Positions 1 through 12,604 of a stretch of 64,000 nt of DNA are shown in pieces. A program made the translations under genes and the position numbers. Source of the stretch: Manis javanica. Taxonomy: Eukaryota > Chordata > Mammalia > Pholidota > Manidae. Each line of letters begins with the position of its first letter. Positions within the stretch are counted from its first letter, which is position 1. The stretch covers positions 99,000,001 to 99,064,000 of the forward strand of contig NC_133167.1 of NCBI RefSeq assembly GCF_040802235.1. Reading direction: 5' to 3'. The notes under the pieces were generated by a model that was not told the DNA's origin, did no database searches, and was given only the letters and a program-made list of their open reading frames with translations.

Positions 1-520
1 TCAGTGCATTTTGACACATACATACACTCACATAGTCATCACTCAGATCAAGATATAGAACATTCTCACTAATTTTCCCTCTTCCACTATTTCACCCATC
101 CCCCTACACCCCCCCACCCACACCCTATGGCAACCACCAGTTTGTTCTCTGTGTCTATGAGTCTATTTCTGTTTGATTGTTTTGATTTTTAGATTCCACA
201 TGTCAGTGACATCTTATGGTATTTGTCTTCCTTTGTCTGACCTTTTTCACTTAGCATAACACCCTCTAGGGCCACCCATTCTTTTTTATGGTTGAGTAAT
301 ATTCCACTGTATATAAGAACCACCTCTTCTTTATCCATTCATCTATTGATGGGCACTCAGGTTGCTTCCATATTTCAGATGCTGTAAATAACAGAACGAT
401 AAACATAGGGGTGCATTTGTCATTTAAAATTGGTGATTTTGTTTTCTTTAGGTAAGTTCCCAGAGGTAAGGTTGCTGTGTCATAGGGTATTTCTACTTTT
501 AGTTTTTTGAAAACAAACAG
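1..520 (-). repeat. L1 LINE 3'-end fragment, minus orientation
   Basis: Read on the minus strand, this matches the familiar end of L1 ORF2 plus its 3' untranslated region. The plus strand shows the complement of the phrase for 'one more test of the target on a new host', including ttgagtaatattccactgta and the following tatccattcatctattgatg. There is no open frame of useful length, so it is a dead 5'-truncated copy. The identification rests on remembered consensus phrases, and the exact subfamily was not determined. Confidence 0.7.
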
Positions 521-2560
521 AACACTTCAGTTATGACTTTCCCACCTAAATCTGCATTTCTGGTATTGCTCTTGAGCTTTGGGAAAGAGAAGGGGAACTG
601 AGAGGTGGGAAGGGGAGAAACCCCGAGAGGCGTGTGAGGGAGATAGAGAGGCAGCAGCAGAGGCCAGGGCGGTGGGGCGGTGGGGGACTTTATCATTAAT
701 TATTATTATTCATAAAAATAATGTGCTTGTTAATATATTCTTATTTCTGAACAAATTCAAGAATAGATTTATGAGTGTATTAGACAAATACCAATTGGAG
801 ACAAAAGAGAACTATTGAACAAATTACAAAATTTTCAAGTGATATTACAATTTTCTATCCAATTAATATTAAATTCTTTAATAGCTAAAAGTAAACCTTT
901 AAAAAGATTTCTTGGAAAATGCACACGTGCACACAAACATAGAAAAAGTCAAAAGATGAATAATAAGTTATAATAAAAATATTTGCCATGAGTAACACAT
1001 AATGTAAAAACAGCAGAAAATTTCCATAGAAAAATGAACAACAAACACAAATGCCATTTCACAGTAAAAGAAAAACAAATGTAAACTAATGACAATATGT
1101 TTAATGTTCCTCATAGAAAAATGCAAATTTAACCTATACTGAAATACAATTTCTTAGCTCTCAGTTGGGCAAATTTTTAAATATTTAGCAATGTACTTAA
1201 CAAATATGTCATTGGATAAATTCTCACATATTCACAGCATAATGTTTCATGAGGTCATAAAAAAAGTGACTTCATGTTATAATCTAAATACCAAACCCTC
1301 CCAGGAATGCTATTCTTTGTGTGCATTTGTATCCTTTTCCAAACTGATACAAAATAGTTTCTTAGAAGATAAAACCAAAAAGAAAAAAAAAACAAGTATA
1401 TAGAATTTTTCAGGCTGATATCCAGGGTTTCATCCCCCAAGCAAGGAGAAGCTACTTGTTTGAGAAATCTGACTTACTCAAGAAAGAAAACTTTAAATCA
1501 GCCTGAGTGGTACTCCCCCAAGTCAGCCCGACTAAACCACCCTGCGGCGCGGGCCTCGGTTTCCTGCCTCACCCCACGGGCTTCTAGTGCCCCATCCTCA
1601 ACGTGAGCAGGTAGCCAAGGGTCACTAGGCAACTGAAGAAACTCTCTACCCTAAAAGGTAAAGTCCAAACCAAGAAAAGAATAAGTAACTTGGAGAAAAC
1701 TGCAACTATTCAGGGAAACAAAATGCTTTAAAACGTTTTTCATGTACACAGAGAAATAAGAGGGTACATTGCATCCATGAAAGAAAAAAAGGATTAGAAA
1801 AGAGGGGTGAGAGAAGGAGAAAAAGGAAGAGGATGAGGAGAGGAATCAAGAGGAGGAGATTGTTTTTTTAGATGATAAAAGATATGACAGAAACTTAGAG
1901 ATTTACAGGATTCTATATATCTATGTGAATAATGTTTAGTCATAATTAAAATGCTGAATGCTCATCTCCCATTTATGTCATGACATAAGTAAATCAGGAG
2001 AATGGTGTATGAAAATGTAAATGTATGGGAAATGCAATGAAAATGAATGAATTTCATCTAGAGAGAAGCCAATGCTTAAGTCTAGGACTGAGAAAATATG
2101 AAGAATTACTCATACAGTTATCAGAAAGATAGAATTAAAAACCAAAAGAAAATTCCAAAACTTGAAGTTATCTCTGAAGAGTGAAAATTAAAAGTAATGG
2201 ATTTACTACAGTTTTGTATACTGAGCTTTGTTGAACTATTTGAGTTTTTGCAATATGTGCATTTGCAACTAAAAATAATTATGATATTTTATGTATTGAT
2301 ATGCAACATTCACTGGGATATATTAAGTGGGGAAAAAAGGTCCAGAGAAAAAGATGGGTTAGAGGTAACGTTAGGATGGGAAAGTAAGAAGGCTTAAATT
2401 ATCTTTGATAAAATACATAACTTGCTAATAGACTTGGCTGCCTAAAGGAACGGTAACTTGGTACACCAGGAGCAATATGTCATTTTAATTCTGAATTATG
2501 TGTATGTACTATTATTCAAAATAAATAATTTGTTTAAAGACCAAATAAGCTTACTTTATC
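521..2560. other. AT-rich intergenic stretch with old L1-like remnants and a purine tract
   Basis: No gene is visible. About 900-1180 resembles a plus-strand L1/HAL1 remnant, with A-rich runs of the type 'aaatgccatttcacagtaaa' that recur in old L1 ORF2 ends. About 2190-2400 may continue the same old element. A purine-rich tract of GA and GGA units lies at about 1770-1870, and a GGGA-type run at about 575-680. The short open frames here have biased composition and no family resemblance. Confidence 0.4.
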
Positions 2561-2718
2561 TAGTTCTTTTCCCTTTTATACTTAGTGCTTAATGAGTCAG
2601 TCTAAATAATCTTTGCCCACAACAAGTAACATAGCTATTCTCCTATGTTTTCCTCTATAAGCTTTGTAGATATAATATTTACATTTAAGTTTCTGGCACA
2701 CCTTGGATTAATTAAGGA

Positions 2719-2720
2719 AG

Positions 2721-2784
<64 letters not shown>

Positions 2785-2852
2785 GATTGATAGATAGATA
2801 GATAGATGATAGATAGATAGATGATTGATAGATAGATAGATGATAGATAGAT

Positions 2853-2908
<56 letters not shown>

Positions 2909-2935
2909 GAGATAGATAGATAGATAGATAGGCAG
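2719..2935. repeat. GATA tetranucleotide microsatellite
   Basis: This is a long run of GATA units (ATAG/TAGA in other phases). GATGATTGATA-type units interrupt it at about 2783, 2807, 2821 and 2841, and an imperfect GGCAGGCAGACAGGGAGGGA tail follows at about 2931-2950. The interruptions divide the array into blocks. The 108-codon minus-strand open frame across it is simply the translated repeat (Leu-Ser-Ile-Tyr periodicity) and is not a gene. Such arrays are usually length-polymorphic. Confidence 0.95.
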
Positions 2936-3049
2936 GCAGACAGGGAGGGAGAGAGGGACAGATTTGAAGAAACAGTTGTTTATGGAATAGTACACATTTT
3001 CTCCACTTGATGCAGAGTACCACCTCCTCATTTATCACACCTTCATTGT

Positions 3050-4680
3050 GCTGTTTCTAGACTCAGATTCCTCTTTCTTATTGGTCTGTCCCTGTGCCAG
3101 TAGCATTGTCCTACTTACTGTGAATTATAATGCGTCTTGATATTTGATAGATCATGTATTCCCACCTCATCCCAGTTGAAGAGTTTCTCTTATCTATCCT
3201 TGGATCTTTGTGCTTCCGTGTAAATTTGTAAATGAATTTTTCCCATTTCCTGATAAACTCTGTTGGATTTTTATTGTTTTGATTGCTATAGACCAGTTGA
3301 CAGAGAATTGATATCTTTATGACATTAAGTTCCCCTATCTAGAAACATGGGGTCATCCTCATTTTCTCTAAAGTACTTCAATAAAATTTTCAATTCTCTC
3401 CCTAGAGATCTTGTGCAACTTTTGTTAGATCTCTTGTTATTCCTTGATATTATGTATGTGTGTGTGTATATATAATTACACACGCACATATACATATATA
3501 TGTTGTTGCTCTTGTAAATACTATTTTTTTTTCAAATTACATTTCCTAAATCTTTATTGTTAATGCTATTGATTTTAATATCAGCATCCCGTAACTATCC
3601 TGAACAATCCTATCCTAATGTATAGGTACTTCTGTGAATGTATGTGGATATGTATGGGGAGGGAATTTCTGTGTAAGCATTTGTGAATACTGACAAGTTT
3701 TATTTCTTCCCTTACAATCTTTATTCCTATGCTAGCTTGGACTTACATTACAATGTGAATTAGAAACCGTACGAACAGGAACTCTTTCCTAGCTGTAATT
3801 GAAAGAGAATGGTTCTTTAGCATTTTACCACAGAGAGTGATGTTTGCTTGTTTTAAATAGGTAGATTTTTTACTAGACTTGAGAAGTGCTCTTATATTTT
3901 TAACTTGCTAAGACTTTTAGCATAAATAATTATGAACTTTACCAAATGCTTTTTTTCTGTTTTTGCCAGATAATCATGTACTTTTTCTTTAACTTCTTAA
4001 TGTGATTAATTACATTAATCAAATTTTTAGTATTAAAACACCATTGCAGTACTGGAATAAACCCCAAATGGTCATGATGAATGGACTTTTTTATGTTCTG
4101 CTTCCTACTATTTTAGAAATATTTGGGGGATTTTTTTCTTAATATTTTATTCTAATTTTTTTTCTAATATTGTGTTTAGAATATTTACATAGGTATTCTT
4201 TAACAAGATTGCCCTTCTCCATTTTGGTATGTAGAATTTATTGGTGGGGAAATTCCCTTTCCCTTGTCACTGTCTGATTTTATATGAGACAAAAATTAGG
4301 ATCCTGGTCCTCACACTTTCTTTGTGGGAAAATTTTTCATTACCAATTAAGTATCTTTAATGATTATGAGACAACTCAATATTTCCTGTCACCATCTTTA
4401 CAAATTACATATATTTTTTAGTTCATTTAGTCTAAGTTTTAAATTTTATTTACATTAGATTATGCATCTTCCCCTTTTCTCATTTTAGATCTCTGTTCAG
4501 TCCTTATGACATTTTTCTTATCAGTTTTGCTATGGGTTTGTTCATTTTTTGATATTTCAGGTATCTCTCTGGAATATTAAGAATGCATTCCAGCATGTGA
4601 CTTGTCGTTTGGAGTGAGAAGCTGCAAGCATCCACCAGATAATTTATTGATTTTCCTTCTCTGTGTTTTCTTTGGAAACA
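3050..4680 (-). repeat. Old L1 LINE fragment, minus orientation
   Basis: The reverse strand carries recognisable L1 ORF2-derived phrases. On the plus strand these appear as 'taaactctgttggatttttat', the 'cagtactggaataaacccca' segment near 4045 and 'gattaattacattaatcaaa'. Many stops and indels break the reading frame, so the copy is long dead. The ends are approximate. Confidence 0.65.
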
Positions 4681-4692
4681 TTCAGATTTGTC

Positions 4693-5016
4693 TTAATTGA
4701 GTGGGAATCTGGTGTTCAATTTCGGAAAGATTGCTCTATAAGTCTCCCTTCCTAGAAGAGCTATAATTAAACAGGGCGTTTCATCAACACTCCAGTCCAG
4801 TGGGAAATCACCCACAGTCACATCTTGGATGACTCCTGTCAGGTGATTGTTGAAGAGAGCTCTGAATGTGAGACCGGGCCTTTGTAACCACACCAAAGAG
4901 TCTTGGACAATCCTAGTTAAATCTGGTAAGTGTGTGCTGTTCACATTGCCCAAGTCGTTGTTGCTGGTTTTATCCAGGCAAGCAATCCGCTGCACTGGCA
5001 ACCTCGCGGTGACATC
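4693..5016 (-). other. Unidentified 108-codon open frame, possible gene relic
   Basis: A minus-strand frame of about 108 codons stays open from an upstream TAG near 5019 to the TAA at 4693-4695. Its start is not an ATG: the first candidate in-frame start is a TTG at 5001. The translation is balanced in composition, with segments such as LPDLTRIVQDSLVWLQ and DVTVGDFPLDWSVDE, unlike the low-complexity frames nearby. I do not recognise the family and see no flanking polyadenylation signal or convincing splice sites. It could be a retrocopy fragment, part of an old transposon protein or chance. No function is proposed. Confidence 0.2.
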
Positions 5017-5019
5017 TTG

Positions 5020-5440
5020 AAATCTGCTTCGTAACTAAATGCAACAATTTCTGTTGGATATACATATATGAAATCCAAAGGCTAGAGACAAAAAGCACCA
5101 GCAAACTGGTCCTCAAGAAGTCATCAAAGCCAAGTTCTTAGAACTTTCCACTGAAAGCAAATGAATGCTTAGGATGGAGAGGGACCTTTGTGGCAGTGGG
5201 GAATATGAATTCTCACGTGACACGAGAAAACAGGAGCTAAAGGAGAATTAGGAGTGAATTAGGATGGACGAGAGGGCACTGTTTGCTGAGCACTTCCTCG
5301 CTGCTTCTGAATGTAGAAACTCCCCAAGGGCAGGCCAGGAGGTCTAGGCAGACGTCTGTGTTTGCAGGAGCCATCTCCTCACGCGCATCGCAGGCTTTCA
5401 GTTGGATTCTGATCTGGTGATTTTCAAATCTTCTTTTCTA
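5020..5440. other. Unassigned intergenic sequence
   Basis: This moderate-GC sequence lies between two L1 remnants. I see no gene, RNA or repeat family that I can name. Confidence 0.4.
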
Positions 5441-5449
5441 ACACATGAA

Positions 5450-6970
5450 TTGAAATTATAAACGTTCCTCTAGATACCACTTCAGCTAAAGCCTTCAGAT
5501 TTTAATGTGACAATTTTTTCTTCCGGTTCATTTTCTGATTTGCAATTTGACTGTAAATAGACACATCAATTACTTAGAAATGTGTTTTTTAAGAAATGCA
5601 TTGAAAATGTTTGTTGTGTTTTCTTACTAGCTTTTAATTTAATGGCTCCCTAACTCAGAAATGTGGTCTCTGTGATGCTGATTTTTTTTAATGTATTGAC
5701 ACCTGCTTTATGGCCAAATATGTGTTAATATATAGAAAGAATCTATATGCATTTGGGAGACAGTAGTCAGTATACCTCCATCGTTATTATAGAGATCTAT
5801 ATGCACCTATTACATAAATCTTAGGGGAGTGGTTTCTTCAAAGTTTCAGTACTCTTACTCATGTTTCTTGCTCCTGCTTAATCTATCATTTACTGAGTAA
5901 ATGTGCCCAAGTCTCTCTCTGTGAAGATGGATTCATTAGTATTTCCTTGCATTTATATCGGTTTTTGCTATATGTGTTTTCAAGCTATTCTGTTAGTTCT
6001 GTATTGGAATTACTCATTCCTCCTGGTGAACTGAACCTCTGAGTAACTCTTTTTCCTCTTCTAATGCTCCTTCCATAAAATATATTTTGTTGTTGTCATT
6101 ACAACTACACATGCTTCCCTTGGTCAGTATTTGCACAGTGTGTCTTTTCTGTTGCTTGACATTGATCCTTACATTTTGCTACTGTTTTAAGTGTGTCTTG
6201 TTCAGACTTGGGTTTGCTTTCTATCCAGTATGACAACTTATTTCTTCATTGGAAGAGTTCAATTAAATAACATTAATCAGTAGCAGCGGTAGATTTTTGT
6301 CCAGTTATACCATCATATTTCCTTTTATGTCTTACTTTGTCTTTTCCTCCCTTCTTTCCTTCTTTTGAAATAATTGAGTTTTTTCCTCATTTGATTGTTT
6401 CTCCCTCTATTGGTTTAGAAGATAGGCAGCTTGTATTTTCCATGGTTCTTACTGAAATTTTTAACATAAAAGCTTTATGCCTCACTCAACCTCAGAGCCA
6501 TACTCTTGCACAAATCCAGGAGTTGTGCACAGGAGCAGCCCAGCCCACACCTTGACTTGTTAGCACTGAAAGAGCCTTAAAATGATTTCACCCCGTCAGC
6601 CCCTCTTGTCTGAGAAGCTATTTTCACCCTCTATTTTAGCTCTCTCTATGTTTTAGGGATTTTTTCATCAATGTTTTATTCAATCAGTATTTGTTACAAT
6701 TTATCCACATTTTGAATTTCTTTTACATTTCATTCTTTCTTGAATCTCAGACCTGCGTTTCAGAATCTCTTTTGGTTTTCCCTTACATGTGTCCTTCAGG
6801 TAATAGTTTAGTGAGGGTTTTTGTTCTTTGGAGTAAACATGTGTTCTGTATGTTTAAAAAAAAATTTTCATGCTTGTTCTGGAGAGTTTGATAGTGTATG
6901 ATTTTTAGATTTATATTTGTGGTCTCTAAACACTTAGAAAATTTAATTCTGTTGACCATCTCCATTGTCC
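5450..6970 (-). repeat. Old L1 LINE fragment, minus orientation
   Basis: The sequence resembles the middle of L1 ORF2 read backwards. On the plus strand there is a phrase near 5690-5720 describing 'tgtattgacacctgctttatg', followed by the familiar 'ttgctatatgtgttttcaag' context. The frame is heavily broken. Boundaries and continuity with the neighbouring L1 segments are uncertain, and the pieces may once have been a single insertion. Confidence 0.45.
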
Positions 6971-7079
6971 CTGCTGAAGACAGCTAAGAGTCTAACTGCT
7001 GTTCCTGTGTAGGAAATCTGGGGTTTTTTTGTTTTTAATTGCCTGCTTTCATGATTTGTTATTACTAGACTTAATTTTT

Positions 7080-7990
7080 TTTAGAAGTGTCTTAGGTTTA
7101 TAGAAACATTGAGCAGAAAGTACAGAGAATTCACATATTCTTCACCATCATCACCAGCAACCACAGTTCCCCCTATTAGGAACATCTCACATTAGTGTGG
7201 TACATTTGTTACAGTCAGTGAGACAATAATGATCCATTATTATGAACTAAAGTCCACAGTTTACATTAGGGTTCATTCTTTGTGTTGTACATTCTATGGG
7301 GCTTGACAAATGTATAATGGCATGTATCCACCATTACAGGACCATGCAGATGAGCTTCGCTGCTCTAAATATTCCCTACGCTCCCCTCCTTCCTTCCTTC
7401 TGTAAACCCTTGGCAACTAGAGGTGATTTTATTGCCTCCATAGTTTGACTTTTCCAGAATGTCATATAGCTGGAATCATGCAGTATGTAGCCTTTTCAGA
7501 TTGCCATCTTTCACTTAGTAATCAACATTTAAATTTCCTCCATATGTTATTGTGGCATGATAGCTTTTATCTTTTTAGCATTGAATTATATTCCACTATA
7601 TGGATACACCATAGTTTATTTATCCATTCACCTACTGAATGACATCTTGGCTGCTTCCAGGTTTTAACAATTATAGTTGCTGTAAACATGTATATGCAGG
7701 TTTTTGTGTGAACATAAGTTTTCACTCATTTGGGTAAATACTCAGGAGCACAATTGCTAAATTGTAATTATACATATAGTTTTCTCAAAACTGCCAACTG
7801 TCTTTGAAAGGGGCTGTACCATTCTGTGTTCCCGCCAACGGCGAATGAGGGTTCTGGTCACTAGCAGCTGTGACAGCATTTGGTGGTGTCAGTGTTTGAG
7901 CTTTTAGCCGTCCTTCAGGTGTGTTGTGGCATCTTGTTTGAATATGCTGTCCTCTGATGATACATGATGTTGGTCACCTTCCATATACTT
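7080..7990 (-). repeat. L1 LINE 3'-end fragment, minus orientation
   Basis: The match to the L1 3' region read in reverse is strong. It includes 'tagctggaatcatgcagtat' (about 7468), 'tatccattcacctactgaat' (7621), 'actcatttgggtaaatactc' (7724), a 'ggggctgtaccattctgtgt' phrase (7811) and 'agcatttggtggtgtcagtg' (7875). Substitutions and small indels mark it as an old, inactive copy of an ancient L1M-type subfamily. Confidence 0.75.
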
Positions 7991-7999
7991 ACTTGCTGG

Positions 8000-9060
8000 C
8001 TGCTTGGGTGAAGAGGCTGCTCTTTCATGATGTCTTACCATTTTTGGTGTTCTGATGCTGTATTGTATATTCAGAAATTGATTTGGCCTTATTTATCCTT
8101 CTTGGGATGCATTATGATTCCTGAATTGGAGGTTTTGTGTCTTTCATTAATTCTGAAAAAAAAGTTTATCAGTCATCATTTCTTTAAACATTTCATTTCT
8201 CACATTTTTTTCCTACACTCTGCCTTTTAGACTCTGGTTAGACATCTGTTGGATGTTTTTTCTCTCTTTTAATCTTATTTTCAATATGTTGGTTTCTTTG
8301 AGTTATATTCTATATGTTTTCTTAGAGTAATCAAGTTTGTTAATGCTTTTCCCATCTTTCTAATTTGCTATTTTAACCCATTGCTTTTCTTTTTTTAACT
8401 TCAACTATTTTCATTTTTATTTTTACTGTTTTTTTCCCCTGAACCTGGAAATCTCTTCATCCTTACTCATATTTTTCGCTTATGCTTTTATTCATTTTAT
8501 GCAAACACCGTAAGCATACCCATCTGATATTCTATATTCAGCAGTTCCAATATCTAATGCCTTGGTGGGTCTGTTTCTGTTGGCAGTTCCTCGTGACGAC
8601 TCCCTCTGATGTGTTGTATGACTTTTATTCAGAATTGTTGCTACTGTCTCTCTCTGGGACAACTCTGAGGCTTAGTTTGAGGATTTATTTCTCTAAGGAG
8701 TTTTGGCATTTGCTTCCCTGAGATACCTGGGGGCATTGTAGACTCTGTGCACTTTAAAATTCTCTGCTTGCAGTTTTCACACCACCTGAGAGGTAGAAAT
8801 TCAGACTCCCGACCCAGGTGAGGGCTGGCAAGAGGACTTTCTGCTTTCCTCTGGCTCTATGAATGGGATTTCCAATACGACTTCCCCCCTGTCAGGAACA
8901 GAGACCTTCTACTCCGCCCCCTTCCCCTTCTGGAAGGCAAAGATCTGTTTCAACATACCTGGAGCCTTCAGGCACTCCCTGGCCTCAAAGGGTCTTTGTT
9001 CCTGAGTTCATTTGATTTCCCTGTTTTGTAGCTGGAAAGGTTTCAGGGTCCTTGGCTTAA
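8000..9060 (-). repeat. Probable continuation of old L1 sequence, minus orientation
   Basis: T-rich sequence with phrases found in old reversed L1 copies (for example 'cctgaattggaggttttgtg' near 8121, and 'agttccaatatctaatgcct' near 8543). No coding potential is visible. The 3' part, after about 8720, is less similar and could be unrelated. Confidence 0.4.
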
Positions 9061-9069
9061 AAAGAAGTG

Positions 9070-12000
9070 TCTGGAATAGTTACTTGTCATTATATATCTT
9101 CTTGTACTTGAATTTTGAACCATTTATCTGCACTGTATATTACAAATGAATACAATTAAATACAATGTAATATAAATACTCTGAAAGTCATTTTGGCCCC
9201 AGATTTAATAATAATAATATTAAGATGTGCTTAAGTATATTATTTTTGTCTTCAGCTTGGTCTCACAGTTTAAATGCAAAAAAAAAAAAAAATCTTCTCA
9301 AATTGAAAAGAAAACTTTCATTTCTAGTTCATCCAAACAGAATGACTCTTCAAGACTGCGTTTCATAAAGGAGTGGGACGTGAGGCTGTTTACCTAGTCC
9401 TACCAAGTAAGAAGAACCTAGAGGGCTTTTGATGTTACAAAGGATTTCTAGAGAAAAACTGAAGTCATTATTAAGTTACAGTGAAAATGATATGCTGTTT
9501 ATTTTGCAAGCTTATTTGCAAAAAAGTTTTTATATCTTGTTATAACAATATATGTTGATATGTTACAATAATATAGATAAACATAATAATATATAATATA
9601 ATTTTATAATAGGATTCTCATAAGTTTCAATATATATTCTCCCCCCACAGTGTGATTTCAGGGATAGTCTCAGTTCAGCCTGGCCTGGCCCTGGCTGTAC
9701 CTCTCTGCACATCTCCCTGTCTGCCTGCCAGAGTTGTCCCCCTCTTCCCTCAGGGCAGTCCCTAATCCCTTGCATTTAAGTGTTTGCTTACATACTGGCT
9801 GGAAGCCTGGTCTTCCCACGGTTATCCTACCAGACGCGTCCGTGGACAGCTGTGCTTCCTGACGTGCTGTAGACCCATCCAGGCAGCTGTTTCCTTACCT
9901 TTCCTCTTCTGAACCCTCTGGTCTGCAGTGTCTAGTACATCTTTTCCTCTGTGTCATCAGTCCTCCTTGTAGATTGGCAGCTGGGACAGGGCTCGGAGAG
10001 GGGGCACAGAACGTCCTTAGGCTGCAGATCCTTTCCTGCCTGGCATTCTAGCTTCACTGCAAAGCACCCTGGTACAGCACTTTCAGGCCACCGAACATGT
10101 TTTCTATGCTCTCCACTATAGCAGTTTCTCAAAAGATTGCTCTAACCTAACGTTTGGGTGATCAAATTAAGGTACAAAACATATCTGAAGTTTAAATATA
10201 TTAATTAGATAATTCCTCAGTAATAAACATTTTTATTCAAGAAAATAACTCATACCACCAAGCCTTCCAACAGAAACTTCATCATCTCCTGCTCCAGGCA
10301 AAGGAGGGCAGCAGATTATTCCACATTGTGAAAATGCTGATTTCTCAATCTTGACTGCCCTGAGTTCATTTGTTTGTGTTGGAGTGTTGTTTTGTTTTCT
10401 AACATAAGGGGGCATTTTTCTCCTGTGCACCCCTGCCCGCATCTCTTTAGCTCCATGGCCACCTGCAGGGACTGCAGAGCAATTAGTGGAAGGTTTAGGA
10501 AGCTAGGGGTGAGGGACTGGTGTCAGTACAGGGCCGCCTCAAAAGTAACTCATGAAAGGGATTAGGGGGTACTCCCACCCTTCTCCCAGCACCTCCTGCT
10601 TTGCCAAGGTAAAACAGAAACCAGAGAAGGTACGCAGTTATTCACTAACAGATTTGGTGGATTTCAAAGAGCGCTCCTGTGCATAAGTCTCACATAACCT
10701 ACATTTTCTTACATCATGCAAAGGAAGGAACCTCCTACATTTAGAAAGGAAGGCGTCTCCAGGGACCATCCCTCCCTCCCTGCTCCATCTCTCTCCATCC
10801 CTCCCTGATTCAGTCCCATCCAAGTGCCCTCTTTTCCTCCTTTTAACAAACTACCTCCTTCTTGCATCTCACAAATGTACAAACTGTGCGTAGCTCATGG
10901 CTCCGTCTGTTGGGTCTGTCCCTCCGTGCTCCTACTGGCCTGGAAGGGAAGGAAGGAGAAAGAGCAGGTCCGACAGCTGTTAGCTGGAGCGCTCAGGACA
11001 GACACGATTTCTCAGAGCCCCAGCCTCAGACAAGTGCACTCAGTGGCTGTGATGGCAGCACAAAAACCAGACGACTTCACAGATGTGTGCGAGCACAGAT
11101 TAAAAACCAGATCCTAGTGCAAACCACCAGAGTGTCGAGACATCACCCACTGGCTGCTGGCTTACCAAGCGCAGCCTGAAGGGTCTGCTCCGTTCTTCCT
11201 GCCTCCTCGATAAGGATGGAGATATGTTATCATAGCATTTCCTCCGTTTGCGGACAGCACCAGAGAAAAATCATGATTCATTGGTTCCTCACCCAGAGTC
11301 ACCGACCAGAAGTCCAAACCCTGTAACAAGCCCCTTCCCACACTCTGCCTGAGATGCCCTGTGGGTCCCCAAGGTGTGGCCCCCTCTTGCCAGGACCCAT
11401 GATCCCGCGTGCTGACCTCAGGGTGTTCGGGTGGCCATGGCTGGCAGCATGGACCCCAGTCACTGCCCTTGTCCTTCCACCTTTGCTGTCGGGCTGTGCG
11501 ACAATCTTACACTTTACCCAAGTAGCCAGCTGCGCTTTGATTTTCTTAGAGGAAGCAATCTGATTTCATGTAAGGCAAAAAAACGCTGTTCCTGTTAGTA
11601 GAACTTTGATCTCTGTGAATCAACAATCACAGTATTACTGTACTCGGGGGTATTTCACTCATTTTTAGCACACATTACATCACGATGACTACCATGCTGG
11701 CTGTAACAAGCTGTCTTACAATGCCAGGAGCCCTTATATGTGCTTCTGTTAACTCAGTTCAAAAATCTCATTTCCCACCTGTCCCAGTCAACAGGAAAAG
11801 GGGCTGTTTGCCAGTAGGTCTGACCCCATAATAAAAGTGTATTCTTTTTTTTTAGAGTCATTCTTATATCAAGATTATTTTCAAACATTGGAGACTGACC
11901 AAAAACTCGCTGTAATTTCCCCCAATCTAAGGAGTTACCTTCATGCTAATACTGTTCCCACACTGTTCCCGCAGTTGTTATTTGAAGCTAGTCATCCCCA

Positions 12001-12090
12001 AGGCGGTGTTAGTATGGTTTGAGAAGCCCAAATAAAGATTTCCCAGCTGAAAAATTTCCTTCTCACTAGGCTGCCATTAGGGAAAAGAAG
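9070..12090. other. Intergenic sequence without recognised genes
   Basis: This mixed AT-rich to moderate-GC sequence includes a TATAAT-type AT run at about 9540-9605 and an A14 tract near 9279. Several overlapping frames of 60-105 codons occur at 10374-11563. They overlap each other in different frames, show no domain and have no splice or polyadenylation context, so I do not call genes here. Confidence 0.4.
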
Positions 12091-12094
12091 AAAT

Positions 12095-12220
12095 TAACAT
12101 TTATTGAGTTTCTTCTAAATGTGAAGCATTCTCCTAAAAATTTATCTCATTTAATCCTCACAGCATGCTGCAAGGTGGGCGCTGTTCTCCAAATTTTGAC
12201 ATTTGAGGAAACTTAAAAGC
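12095..12220 (-). repeat. MIR-type SINE fragment, minus orientation
   Basis: The plus strand shows 'aacatttattgagtttcttc', then 'tctcatttaatcctcacagc' and an 'atttgaggaaact' segment. These are the complement of the widely conserved MIR 3' half (tail to core). It is short and diverged, as expected for an ancient SINE shared by mammals. Confidence 0.55.
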
Positions 12221-12604
12221 GGATGGTTTTTCTCTGCGGGGCAGGCACTGTGTCCTGTATTGGTTGTCCCTCCAGGGCAGCTCGGTGGTGGGTCCAATGC
12301 AGGGCCTCCGCAGAGGGTCAGTTGAATAAGTGAGGCTTGAAAAGGTTAAGAAAAATCGACTGAGCAAAAAACCTTCTAAGGAGTGAAGTGAACATTAAAA
12401 CCCCGTTTTGATTTCCAAATTCCCAACGTTTATGAAAAGTCTCAATTACTCTAGGTGCTAAGATTGTGCTTTACAACAATTCAACCTACACGATGGTGTT
12501 CTATAAACACGGTAAAGAAATGAACTATTTGTAGGTACCCTGCCCTTTAAGCAGGGCTGAGAACGTGGTTGGCATACGGTACTGTTGTTACTGGTTAAGT
12601 TCCT

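Noticed and set aside
2712-3038. 108-codon minus-strand open frame
   Set aside because: It is the translation of the GATA microsatellite (repeating Ile-Tyr-Leu-Ser) and has no independent content.
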